Shown: piece by piece, positions 33,347 to 45,156 of the stretch
Layout: each line of letters opens with the position of its first letter
Numbering within the stretch: position 1 is the stretch's first letter
From: Anisakis pegreffii
Taxonomy: Eukaryota; Nematoda; Chromadorea; Rhabditida; Anisakidae
Assembly (NCBI GenBank): GCA_035041965.1
Contig: JAPYMA010002210.1
Coordinates: 101,745-165,744 of the forward strand
Reading direction: 5' to 3'
DNA length: 64,000 bases
Program-made: the position numbers and the translations under genes
Notes under the pieces: generated by a model
The model's input: only the letters and a program-made list of their open reading frames with translations
What the model was told of the DNA's origin: nothing
Database searches by the model: none

Positions 33347-35222
33347 ATGTTCAGAGTATTGTTGAACGGGATCGCAATGTTAATTTGGCTGATCGTTTGC
33401 CAGTCTTTGATTTTTGGTGCTCCAATTCAAGCACTACACATCGAGCAGACGACTTCTTACTATTCGCTACATTTGGGAAGTAACGAAAATGGAGACGATT
33501 CCGCGAGCATAGGTCAGTGTTCATTCTGCTCTCACTTCATCTTCCTGCTGATCACAACTTAATGCGTTTTTATCATATTGTTACTCTTTGATAACACTTG
33601 ATGCAACGATAATCCAGTCAAGAACTGATATTCTGTGTCCTATTGATAATTCAACGACAGCTGGTTTGCAGTGAATTGCGCATTATTACCAGACGGCTGG
33701 TTATTACCACATGGACGTTGCAAACGTTTCTTCACTCGTTGTTCGCATGGACAGCCTACGCGAACAGACTGCTATATGCTGATAGGAGCCGCAAGTCCGT
33801 TCAGTGCAGTTGATCCTCACAGTTTGGTGTTCAACGAACGCACTAAACGGTAACTCGTTCTTACTGCCAACAGTTTTTGAATGTTGTGAGAACTATATCG
33901 TTATATTGTCAATTCCGTTTGATTGAGATGATCGTATCTTCATTGATAGCATTGAATTAATCTTCATCTATCAGATGCACTGTGCTGGAACAGTGTGCAG
34001 CAATAGGAGAAAGTGATCGAGGCTTTCGTGAAGGAATACCAGTGAGATATGGGCATCAAAAACCTCAGGCTCCAGCGTCAGTCACCAGTGAAGACGTGGT
34101 TCCTCTCCCGGTTTGTTTTATTGTGAATGGTTCAAAGTATAATCCCATAGAATATATGGTTCTAACAGCTGATGCGTATAACATCTTAGATTATCGTTTT
34201 ATGTTCTGTTTTAATCGATGTCAGCTTTCAGTGTGAGGCAATTCTTTGTTAAATAGATCCGATGAGGGAATCAATCCCCTTTCTTCAGGGAAAGTCATCG
34301 AACTTCATTGCTTTCTTGAAAGGTACTTGTTGATAAGTTTGAATAGTGTCTCATGCGATTTGCAGACAAAGTGTATGCCTGGACTGAGCTATGCAATTGC
34401 TTCATGTAGTGGCACATACAAGCGATGCAACCAAGAAGGACTACTGCAATCAGTATCTTGCCCGCCAGGCTTCCTCTTCCATCCAACCGTCAGAGCTTGT
34501 CTTCTTGAAAATGCTGCCTGTCATCAATCCTCAACAACACAGTCATTGTATGATGTTTTCACTTCTATTTTCGTTGATTAATTCTCATTGAAACTTGAAT
34601 TTATTAAGTTAGTTGATGGTGCATCTTAGAATGTTAGTCGAGAAACGACGTTGATCTAACATTCATCGTCGTCTAATCTCTTTCAAATCAGCCAAAGTAT
34701 CTAGCTTGTCACAAAATCAACGTATAAAACATCTTTTGCCACGCCAATTCAAAATTTCCGCCTTGTGACCGTCATCATCGGTCACCGAACGTGAGGAGAA
34801 ATTGGTTTTCTGCAAAATACGACTTTCATTGAAATTCATCTTTTGCAAAAAGATCTACTAGCGAAAGTATTGATTGTATTCGTAATCAACGTGGAGCTTG
34901 AAGCCAAGTGCACATGAACTAATAATTGCGTTGATTCAGGCGTATGCTCGAAGATGTGGAACGTGACTTGGATGAATCGATAAGTGAAAGAAAACCGGCT
35001 GCAGAAATGGATGAAGACGAGCCTGAAAGCGCCACATCTAAGCGCATCGGCATATTCGAAAGTTTTGCTCCGTTCAAAAAGGTGGCGCCATTCGACAGGA
35101 AACCTCCGTTCGCAAGGCGAGAAAAAACTGAAAACGTTGATCGGAACGATGAAACTATCGTTGGAGCAATGAATGAAGTAAAGTCGGACCGTGAATCAGC
35201 GGAATATGATGAATTCAGGTAA
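33347..35222 (+). CDS. Secreted protein with two chitin-binding type 2 domains
   Basis: Exons are 33347-33512, 33672-33849, 33975-34110, 34366-34547 and 34940-35222 (phases 1, 2, 0, 2, all consistent), 314 aa. Residues 1-25 are a signal peptide (GIAMLIWLIVCQSLIFGA). Domain 1 has six cysteines at 58, 72, 79, 89, 116 and 122 with the typical aromatic pair RFFTRC and a LVFN motif. Domain 2 has cysteines 163, 174, 181, 192, 205 and 212, with SCPPGFLFHP. Both follow the peritrophin-A (CBM14) pattern. The C-terminal 90 residues are charged and repetitive (FESFAPFKKVAPFDRKPPF). Such proteins bind chitin in eggshell, pharynx or cuticle. The terminal AG/gtaact could also be a donor; joining it to a later acceptor would change only the last few residues. 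Confidence 0.85.
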
Positions 35223-37999
35223 CTACGTTTACAAGCTCAATAGTTCAGTAATGATCGATGATTTGGAAGAATGATATCCAACTCAATATCTGCAAACGTC
35301 TCTACACAATTCAGTTCATACTGAATGAAAAAACATTGAACTTCGCTAATTTTATTTTAATGCACACTTCGAACGAAAACATTTGAAGTGATCATTGAGG
35401 TGAAATGATAATTCTTTCAGATAATCAAACGATATTATACATATCTTGCTCATCGTTGCACCTCATCGATGTTCCAATCAATTAGTAATGTGTCTGCGGT
35501 ACTTTCAACAACTGCTTTTCTCTTCGTATTCGTTCATTGTTGCAAAATCCTTTATTGTGTTGCATTGCATTTCTGTTTCTTTGGAGCTAATTTCAGATGT
35601 TTTCACATACCCTAACTAGAAAATGAATGCAAACGTGCATACGCTTCGAAATGGCCTCATTCTATCACAGAGACAGGTACGATGCAATAATACAGGCAAT
35701 TTTCGTGATGATTACAGTGACCTAAATTGAATTTCATATGTGAAATGATTTGCTTGTGAACATTGCAGTTATTTTATCCATGATGTGTTTTGCCGAATGT
35801 GCATAACAAGATGTTGTTTTTCATTTTAACTTTTAACTTTTTTGTTCTTTTGCGAAACTTTTCATAATTTATCACTTGATGTTTTTCGTTGTTTTGTCAC
35901 ATTCATGCATAAAATCGTTTTGTTCTCATGCACTTCATAAAATTGACCACGCACATAGTCTAGACCAAAAGTTCGCAAAATATCCGTTGAATAAAGTTCA
36001 CAAATCATTATTCTTTCATACAGCCAGTAATCATATAATTGAGAAAGATGTGTGAATCCATTCATTATGAAAATATCCCGTCTCCAAATCGCATACAAGT
36101 GTCACCTCATTTGTAATTATGTAAAATGCTTCTCTAAATGTCTCTGTGCTTCGTCAATATTAACGAACTGTTGAATGAAGAACACGGTTGCATACTTTTA
36201 TTCGAATTCGAAGAGCCAGGAGAGGGTACGATTCACAGATGATCTGTTTTATCGAAGGCAGGCAGGCCATTCACGGATAATGTTCACAAATGTATTCATT
36301 GCAGTGAGATAAGGATAGTTCTCATAACGTTATTATATTTTCTGACGCAAAAGTATTATGGCTTTCATGTGTTCAACACAAATACAAATTTAGCACAGGG
36401 TACAAGAACCACTATTACATGTATTTACATTCATAAAGACCCAGTAAGGACTGTTATCTTGAACAACATTCGTTTGCATTTGCCGATGGTACATTAATAT
36501 GGTTGTTAATGTGTTTCGCTTTATCGCACCGAAAGCATTGTGTGTAACTAAAAGAGAATCAGTCTCACACCAACATTAACTTATAAATTGTAGCGAATGG
36601 CTGTTCGATGTAAACGCTGATATGAATGATCGATAGATATTTCTAAGAATTGGCTACAGAAAGTGGGTTAATAAGAATTCATGCTCAACCACATCTTCAT
36701 TGCTCACTCTATATTACCGTCCACTAAACGCACTGAATTAAAAAGGCAATCATTAAACATTGAAGTATTTGTGGAATTCGCGATTAGGTCGTCAAAATAC
36801 ATCAGATTCATGAGTTCATGGTGCATATTGTTAGATAAAGCACAGTTTTACGTAATAAACCACTAATAGTTTGCTTTTCATCGTACGCAGTGATATGAGA
36901 TTGTTTTGTTGTTGATTAGGGCTTGACGAGGGATGTTTCTCGTTACTGGAGCATTTTTATTCGAAATGCTTTCACAACCAAAAGCCATTTTAAAGAATGT
37001 GTAAGTGATGCGATTGGTAACTGTGTTCAACACATCACTTCTCATCCGTAACACATTCAATCGTTTCTTCTCAGTGAATTTCTCATCTAAAACTGTCATC
37101 TTACGAATGTCAAAAAAGCGAAGTCTTCGAAGTATTCTCTTTTCATGGCACAAATACTGAGGATAAGAATTTCAGTTGAACTGGGATGGATACGCGACAC
37201 ATCTATATTTCGTTATTATAAGGAATGTTTTTTTTGATATTCGATTTAAAAGAAGATATCAAATGCATATTGTGACGAAGTAATATTGACTGCAATATGA
37301 ACATGTATATAGTCGTCTCATGAAATTCTCTAAACATGCCATATGGCACATGATCATCACTGCATACTCTTATCCCCATTTTGATTCTCTTCTGACACGA
37401 GCCAATCCCGCAACCTCACACTGCTTACATCACACCATCTCAATAGCGCTCGTTCTATCAAGAAAGGATGATGGATGTTGTGTTGTGTGCATATAATATT
37501 AGCAGTGAACACGTTGTGGATGAGTGACTAGTGCCTATTTGCATTAGGTATGTATGTCTGTGTCGTGCTGCACTCACTCAGGGTTAATGCTTCTTCCTCT
37601 CGAGATTTGTTGTTTTGTACATAATTTCAGTGATTGATTGTTTGATTCTTAACAGTTCATTCCTCTCCACTCTTTATAACCATTGCTTGCCATCATTAAC
37701 CAGTATCATTTCACGATCATAACAAAATCGATTGTGGATATGATTTTGTTTATGGCTATCACCTAAGTTTCAACTTTTCAGCCTTTCTAAGCAATGAAAC
37801 TCCCTCTTCTAACCCATAAACCAATTCAGAGTGGCTCTGAATTTGAGTGCATTGATCTAATAGCCCGCAATACTGACTTTATGTGAGGCGATAGGCTGCT
37901 GCTGCTACGGCTGCTTCTACTGAGATGTTTTTATTTTGTCTTAGAGAATATTTTATGGAAATGGTTTCATTTGTTTGAGGAGAGAAGGAACGAAGGACA
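35223..37999. other. Sparse region, weak minus-strand frames
   Basis: Open frames at 35862-36098 (78 codons) and 36878-37153 (91 codons; stretch DEKFTEKKRLNVLRMRSDVL) on the minus strand have protein-like composition, but I found no splice partners or family. Otherwise AT-rich with nothing seen. Confidence 0.3.
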
Positions 38000-38299
38000 C
38001 TACGTTGCAATTATCTCTTCTTGAATCGATAGCCACCATAAGTTTATTTCGTACACATAATACATCATCCATAAGACGCATTGCAACCAGATTCTAATCA
38101 ACTTGAATGAGGCAGTGGTCGCTCGATGCATTACTTCCAAGCGACTGGCTCTCTTCATTCTTTTCACTCTTCTCAAATTTTCCCATTCATATTTTTGAGC
38201 TTTTTCAACCATTTTCTCCATTTGTGAAAAGTTGAATGCTGACGTTTTCAATATACAAATCCTTTTAGTATTAGTTGTGAAGCATTCTTGCATTTGCAC
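38000..38299 (-). CDS. Small membrane protein candidate
   Basis: The frame has an ATG at about 38221 starting MEKMVEKAQKYEWENLRRVK, then a basic stretch, a hydrophobic segment rich in Trp and Tyr (RIWLQCVLWMMYYVYEINLW) and a TAG stop, 73 residues from that ATG. A short helical cytoplasmic part plus one membrane segment is the plain reading. There is no homology, no splice evidence and no neighbour that supports it. Confidence 0.3.
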   Translation of the reverse strand: MQMQECFTTNTKRICILKTSAFNFSQMEKMVEKAQKYEWENLRRVKRMKRASRLEVMHRATTASFKLIRIWLQCVLWMMYYVYEINLWWLSIQEEIIAT

Positions 38300-40576
38300 A
38301 TTTTCAGACCTGTTCTGGTCTTTTAGATAGAAGCCAACTTTTTGATACGCTTTCCTCGGCGATTCATTCGTGATTTTACTCCGATAAAAGATGGCCTCGA
38401 ACAGTTGCGGTCATGCGACAATCGCATTTCATATTTCGATTTGATGTGTTGTGTTTTCAAAAAAATTCAGAACCTTTCAAAGGATTCCTCTAATAATTCG
38501 GAAGGATTTATACACTGCCCTCCCTATTCATACACTTTAACTCTGCAGTCACTAAAAGGAACTAAAATTGAAAAAATCAAAACGAAATAAATGAAAATTG
38601 TTCGAAAAAACTGTAAGATAACTTAATAATCGTGAGTCTTTTCGCCGAACACCATCAGCTTCTCTGTGAAATTCTTTGAGTATAAGTTCATTAAAATATG
38701 CCGAAATGTTCACACTTGCATACTATTGAATTGCTTCACAGAAATTCTTTTTATTGAGTGTGCATAGCATTCATTCTATAGCTAATGGGGGCCATTGCCA
38801 TTTGCTATCATCAATTTATTTTTGTTCTTTGCACACATTTGTTTGCTTAATCGCTTTGGAGTAATCATTTCGAAAATGGCCGTTATCACGGCACTTGTAA
38901 GCCTTGTAAGTTATCAGTTTGATTGGGAGTGGTTTGCTAATGAATGTTTCGAACGCTTCTATTGTTTGTTGCTTGGTAGGTAGCCATGGCATTCCACATT
39001 TTTTAAAGATTATGAATGAAATTTGTGCGCAATAAATAGAATACAAAAACAGCTTAAATTCCATTCTTTCAATGCAAACAACATTAATCACGCGCTAATT
39101 TTCCACTTTCTTTTTTCTTTCTCATAGAAAAGATTCCAGCAGACGTTCCATTCAAAATTAACCTTACACTCACCATGAGACTGCACATAATCAGTAGATT
39201 GATGTTTCGATGAGTGCATCAAACGATGCACAAACGCGTACTTTCAATGGATTCATACAGAAATTATCTGTATGTGAGAAGAAGTAACAGCCGTGTTATG
39301 CGATTCGTAAATGTGATAGCAATGCGTTGTTGCCGCTATCGTAATTCTCATAATTGAACCTCAGGGTATTAGTGTTAAGATGCTGCCTCAGTGATCGTTT
39401 ATTTCTGCTTGACTTTCTCACTTTTCTCATGCATGTCTTTTGCCTCATGTTATATTCACTATGCAATCAGCTGTATTGCGTAATGATAACTTTTCAAATC
39501 GATTTCCGTGAAAATTTTCGTTAAAAATTTGAAAAAAAAACTGTAAAATTAATTGTGCTCTATTACGCGTATCCTAAACATGTCATGAGACTTTATTCTC
39601 TGATCGCTTTGTTCTGATGAAATGAAGTCGAGAATATTGAAAGGTGTCATGCATCTGATGTAAAAATGTTGTGGTTGTCAATGAACTGAACGATGGAATC
39701 AGTATAAGATTCCTCTAATCGCATTTAACTTTTTTTTGAATCGCATTAAGAACACAATACCGCAAATGTCGATAGAATATTTAATGTGATTCATGTGACA
39801 GATTTGATAGTGTACACTTTTTACTGATGCTATTGACCACATTTTATGTTTGATATAAACAACGTGCTTCTTTTCAAGCCAATAAATCACTGAATTGAAT
39901 TCGATTTCGCTTTGAATGCACCTATTAAACTTATAAAATTGTCTATTGGTTAAAGATTGACGCTTAAGATGTCATTTGTCGTTTTAATATTGCAACGAAA
40001 CGACGAGACGAGACGAGAATGGCTCTCAGAAATTTCTCGCCTAATCGAAACAAACATAAAATCCGAGATCAGCTCTTTCGACAAATAGCGAGGAATTTGT
40101 TTTACAATTAGAGAAATTTCAAGCTATCACAATAATTTTTTTCACCATGCTTCTTGAAATTTCACAAAATTTCTCGACTTGCATCATCTTATATTGTTGT
40201 TTCAGTTCCGTCTCAAAACTTTCTCCTCTCGCCATTTCCAAAATATATGACGTTGTTCAGTTACATCATTCCCGTATTTGATATCCTCAGGAATACTTAT
40301 TGTGAAAAGCGGTTCTGTCGCGACTGATGTGTGCGAATACTACTTAGCGCACACAATTTTTGGTAGCCTTTTGCATAGAAATCTTCCTATGCAAAATTGC
40401 TCAGTCAGTCTTGGAAAAAGAAGTTTCATAATTCAGTGTAATTCAGTCTATCGCATTACTCAGTTTGTTTTTGTGTTTTTCGAGATTTTTGTGAAGACTT
40501 TATTAAGGCGTATTCGATAATTGTCGTTCGGTTTGAACGCTGCTTAATATGTATCGTTTGAGATCCGTCACAAAAG
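38300..40576. other. Upstream of the ITM2 gene, no gene called
   Basis: A plus frame at 38342-38590 (82 codons) and overlapping frames near 38.8-39.1 kb on both strands are inconclusive. 39.99-40.25 kb has repeated GAAATTTCTCG-like words and a short GAGAC tandem. The promoter of the ITM2 gene should lie immediately left of 40577. Confidence 0.35.
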
Positions 40577-43140
40577 ATGACTATTTTCACGGCAAAGCAC
40601 AAAGATGTGACACCCGAAGCGAAGAAGGTGCTCGATTCGGCGGTGTGCTTGGAGCCAGTAGCATATAAAACAGCTGGTGGTGAGTGTGACCCGTTCTCAA
40701 GGCTTCGTCGACATCGAGCATTCACCAACTGTTGTCTGCTGTTGCTGATCGTGTGGCTGCTGATCGCGTCGTTCCTTGCTGGTATCTTCTTCTATCGACA
40801 GTTCTACAAACGACCTGCTTTCTATGGATGGTGTGGAACAAATTTCGTGCAGCGTGGACATAAGGAACGCTTGGAGCAGAGTCTCGAAATCAATCCTGAT
40901 GAGGTATTGTGTAATGCTGACCCTATTCTCTAATACGTCCTTCAATATTCTCATTTTATTATCATTGTTATTTTATTATTATTATTACTGTTATTATTAT
41001 TTTATTATTTATTATTATTGCTATTTTGTTATTATTATTATCATTATTTTTAGTTTTACAATTATTTTTATTATTATTATCGTATGATCATGATTCATGA
41101 AAATATCTTTAATTATTATTGCCAAATTCCTAGAATATTATGTTCATTTTTTATGATCATAATATTAAACGTTTGCTGCTTCATTATGTCTTGCATGCAT
41201 TCCACATTTCAGTTTATGCCTTCGCATTCTCCACTCATAATTCCAAGTTGCATTTTTGGATGTATTCAAGAGCGTATTCGAATGCACTTATTTGTTTGTG
41301 TCATTTGATACTGTGTGTTCCGAGGAACGCACTTAATCAGTAACAACATTCTCGTGGAATCATTTGCAGTTCTGATTCATTGCTTTTATTTCAGAATTAC
41401 GAACGAATCAGTGTGCCACGATTCGGCTCGAATCGCCCAGCAATATTTGTGCATGACTTCAGAAAGGTGACGACTTCGAATTTTCGTTAATGTTATTATT
41501 ACTAATCATATTGCGATTAGTTTCGTCGCTCAATCAGTCGCACAATTTCATTAATGCATCTGTCTGTGGATTGCTGATAATTTATCCTTGTCCGTCACAA
41601 AACGTCTCAACGATTTGTTACTACTTATTTCGTTTGCCTTATCATTTCGATTCTTAACTGCAATCGTAACGAAATTCTCCAACCCCTGAACTTAGCTGTC
41701 GATATAGCGCCGTCTGGATTCATTCTGATCTCGAAGTGATAAACATTCACGATGATTTAAAAACTTTTCTTGAAATAAGTTGGCTTTCCTCACTGTAATG
41801 GTCCAATTCTCATGCATAATAACACCATGAATGAGGTTTAATTTCATAAGCGTTCATAAACTACTAACGTTGAAAATGAATAGTGACGTGAACGTTGCAG
41901 AATCTGACTGCTATTGTGGACGTTCTGTCGAATCGATGTTTCATCAAGGATCTTGACAGAAAGCTGGTTGCGCCGCCGTCAAGCCTCATCGACCTCGTTC
42001 AGAAAATGGAGGTTCGTTGTCTTGAAAATCTTGATTTCCCTTTGTTCATTTGATGAACTGTCATGACTACTAACCTATAAATGATTCCATGAAGATCACT
42101 ATGTGATAATATAGTGATTTTTAAGAATTTTACTTAATGCTCTTTGTTTTATGATTATTAAGGGATTTTCCATTTATGATGCTCTAACAATTAGCCTAAT
42201 TGCGATACTCACAACAAGTATGCAGTTATGCTAATGGTTAGTCTTAAGCGTTTATTTCACCTGGTTTTGAAGTCTCGTAATGGAAATAAATGTATCATCA
42301 CTATTTGCTAACTCGTCACATGTGAAATGATGGATGTTCATTGTAAAGTTGCACATTTCAGTCGGGATATTATGAACATCGTCCCACAGTCATCCGAGAA
42401 ACATACCGAGTGATTGGGCGTCTTTATGAGGGTGATGTCGAAAACTTATCATCAGCAATGATAAACAGACATTGTTCACGACGGACTACGTTCCTGCTTC
42501 AGAAGGCATCACTTACAAACGATCAGCCGTACTTAATCCGTGATAAGCGGCATGCTAGACGAGGTCAGTACTCATTTCAATTCGTTCACGTCTAATATCC
42601 TTGCTTCTAACAATCATTCATTCATTCAAATAAATGACGTGCCGCATTACTAACTTTTTTTTGGGGGGATTGCGACTGTTTATGTTTTGATGAAGTGACG
42701 TGAAATTTTTTGCTGTCTGTAAACACAAAGGATGATGCGGTGCCATCGTATCGCTATAATCCCTTCTTTGGGTCATATACTGACTGTTAATCGCACACAA
42801 CAATGCAGTTAACCCGTCCTTGTTTATTGTTTTGCTTATGTCTGATTAAACATTTACGATGCTGCTGTTCATTACGAAGTGTACGAAGCAATTGAAAACA
42901 GTTTATAATCATTTTTTCTGATGGTAATTCGGATGGAATTTGAGAAGTCATTTTTGGTTTTCGATTCGTTCTCGATTTGTTTTGATGAGATATTTCAGTG
43001 AAGCGATCGAATAACAATTCGAAAAATGATCTGGTTAGCGAATACATAAAATGTTTACTTTTATTTCAGGACGATTGGATTTATTGCAGTTTTCCGTGAT
43101 GAGTGGAAATGATGTGGAGGTTGATCGAATCCTCTTGTGA
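40577..43140 (+). CDS. ITM2/BRI family membrane protein (BRICHOS domain)
   Basis: Exons are 40577-40903, 41395-41466, 41901-42011, 42362-42563 and 43070-43140 (phases 0, 0, 0, 1), exactly 260 aa, the usual length of ITM2 proteins. It is a type II membrane protein: a cytoplasmic N terminus (residues 1-50), one membrane span at about 52-72 (CCLLLLIVWLLIASFLAGIF), then a lumenal part. The BRICHOS domain is clear from FVHDFRKNLTAIVDVLSNRC, VAPPSSLIDLVQKMESGYY and the second conserved cysteine in NRHCSRR. A basic stretch ending RHARR (residues 233-237) stands where furin cuts vertebrate ITM2B. In vertebrates the family is processed by furin and SPPL2, and the BRICHOS domain acts as a chaperone. 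Donors include gttcgt after exon 3, confirming that this donor is used in this genome. Confidence 0.93.
40955..41090. repeat. (ATT)n-rich simple repeat in ITM2 intron 1
   Basis: An imperfect run of ATT/TTA units over about 130 bases. It makes long artefactual open frames in both directions that should not be annotated. Confidence 0.9.
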
Positions 43141-44672
43141 TCATCATCTATTTGGTTTTTTTTTTGTTCACAGATGTTTATTTATATTTATCTTTTATAT
43201 TCATTCACGCGTCAATGTGAACAATTTGTTGTGTGGTGTAAATAACTTATCGGATCTTTATATTGTGCACATTAAGCGTACAATATCTGTTTAGTGGTTT
43301 ATTTCAGTGTTGCTTGAAACTGTATTCTGAATATGATTATTCGTTATTTTCTACGGCGATTTTAATTTCTCCTTAAATACTTTACTTTCGTAAATTTTCG
43401 TATTTTCTTGATTTCGCTTTCTATCTCTGAATTTGCAAGTACAAATATGTATGCCACTGAATGCCGTAGCCTTATTCCTCTTATCCGTCGTACGATTCTA
43501 TAATCCAAGGATAACGCATTGATCTGCTCATTATGTGAATCTATCACATATCGGAAAATCATCGCCTTCTCAGGCATCGCGAATATCCAAATTCATACTT
43601 CAAGTAGCAAGAATATCACACTTCGTAATACGTATCACAATTCATTAGTCGTGGGCCCCATTCTTCACGCATACATATAGGTATTTATAATTGTGATGAA
43701 TTGTTTAGTGTTGGTATCAGTTTAGAATTATGATCATTTGACGTGCTCGTTATGAAAATAAGAATTTTGAGGAACTCTGCGTATGCTCAAAATGACCAAT
43801 GATATGTGGTACCCACACAGAAGACGTCAACCACAACTTTATTATAAGCTCCTCAAGGTTCAACGTTTCAGCGGTATTATTATTATTATTGATGATTTAC
43901 CAACAACAAAAGTTTACCAGCGGATCGCAACAAATCACTTGTCTATAGTCTATAGTACGCATTTGCTAATATGTTCAAAAGTCATCTCGATGTAAAGAGT
44001 TGTATTGTAATCTATCACTCAATACTGTAATGAAATCAATCCAATTGTAAATGAACTGTTTGAATAAAGTGATGAATATTTTCATGGATCATGTTGTTGT
44101 GCACAAAGCAGCAGCAAGCACATCACGAAATCGAATGTGATGTGTGCAAGTATGCAAACTGTTGCGAAAGGTAGTCTCTGTCAATATTAATCACCTGAAA
44201 CTTTTTGAATTTATCAACATCGTCGTTCGGTTTAATCAAAACTTAAAACGACTCAATTCTTCACTCGAGTAGTCACCTTGACATTGCAAAGTAAAATGCA
44301 AAACTAACGAAACAAATAGAAACAACATTCCGGACTGAACATTATCAACCCACCATTCCGGACTGCGACCGTTGTGAAGCGTAAAGACCCATGACGATAG
44401 ATGAGACAACGCCAGCGCTTAACGCTTGAAGTCGATCTAAATGAACAATGGTTGCTAGTGGTCAAAAGGTCTTACAATTAGAAATCATTCAATTCACGGT
44501 TTCACCTCATTATTTGCGATTATGAATGTGACCTATTTGAAATTTATCAAATGGGGTACATCTACTACCTCTAATGTTGAGGTTTTACCTTATTTTTAGA
44601 AATAATGGAAGCTGATTGAAAGCTGATCTAATGTCGTAGCATCGACATTAAATCAGTATCTCTCGATGACCA
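43141..44672. other. Intergenic, nothing convincing
   Basis: AT-rich. Frames at 43362-43577 (minus) and 43783-43995 (plus) are isolated. A short (ATT)4 run is at about 43877. No exon supported. Confidence 0.4.
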
Positions 44673-45156
44673 TTAATGAAAAGTGATACAATGTGGTATA
44701 TTGAAGAGAGAAAAAAAACAACGAAGCAACAAACCACTGCACGATAATCGATCAACTGACGAAAGAGGTAGCTCATCTTTCTGTGAAACGCACAAATTAG
44801 CTGAAATGATGAAGAATTTTTTATGGAATAGGATTTTATGGGATGAAGTTTTTCGAAGACTGATGATATGCACGGTAGACAGCAGAATTCCGCTAGTATC
44901 AACTGAATCATACGAAGCAGCTCAATCGAAACTCACCGGCGAAACGAACCACAACCATCGCAGAGTTATTCTTCATCAAATCATCTAGGTTTATATCATT
45001 TCGCTGAAGTGTTCCAGCTGCTAGATCCTCGATAAGCAAGTTTATCTTTCGGCATACATTCACCAAAATGTTTCTTTGTACTACATTCGTATCGTCAATC
45101 ACGTTTTCGAACATTACCTCAAAAAAAGTCAGCAAAATCAACATTTTGGCCAGCAT
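44673..45156 (-). CDS. Small secreted protein, 115 aa
   Basis: Exon 1 is 45156-44937 (ATG, strong gtgagt donor, phase 1) and exon 2 is 44800-44673 after CATTTCAG. Together they make exactly 116 codons. A CACTCAG site about 30 bases upstream of the ATG could be the trans-splice acceptor. Residues 1-16 (MLAKMLILLTFFEVMF) form a signal peptide. The mature part is helical (NVCRKINLLIEDLAAGTLQ), and the C terminus is hydrophobic (GLLLRCFFSLFN), so GPI attachment is possible. Two other acceptors (44889 and 44847) would give different ends; I prefer 44800 for its polypyrimidine tract and usual intron length. No family recognised. Confidence 0.5.

Noticed and set aside
40776..41087. 103-codon frame overlapping ITM2 exon 1 and its intron
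   Set aside because: It is an alternative frame of exon 1 running into an (ATT)n repeat; the ITM2 frame is unambiguous.
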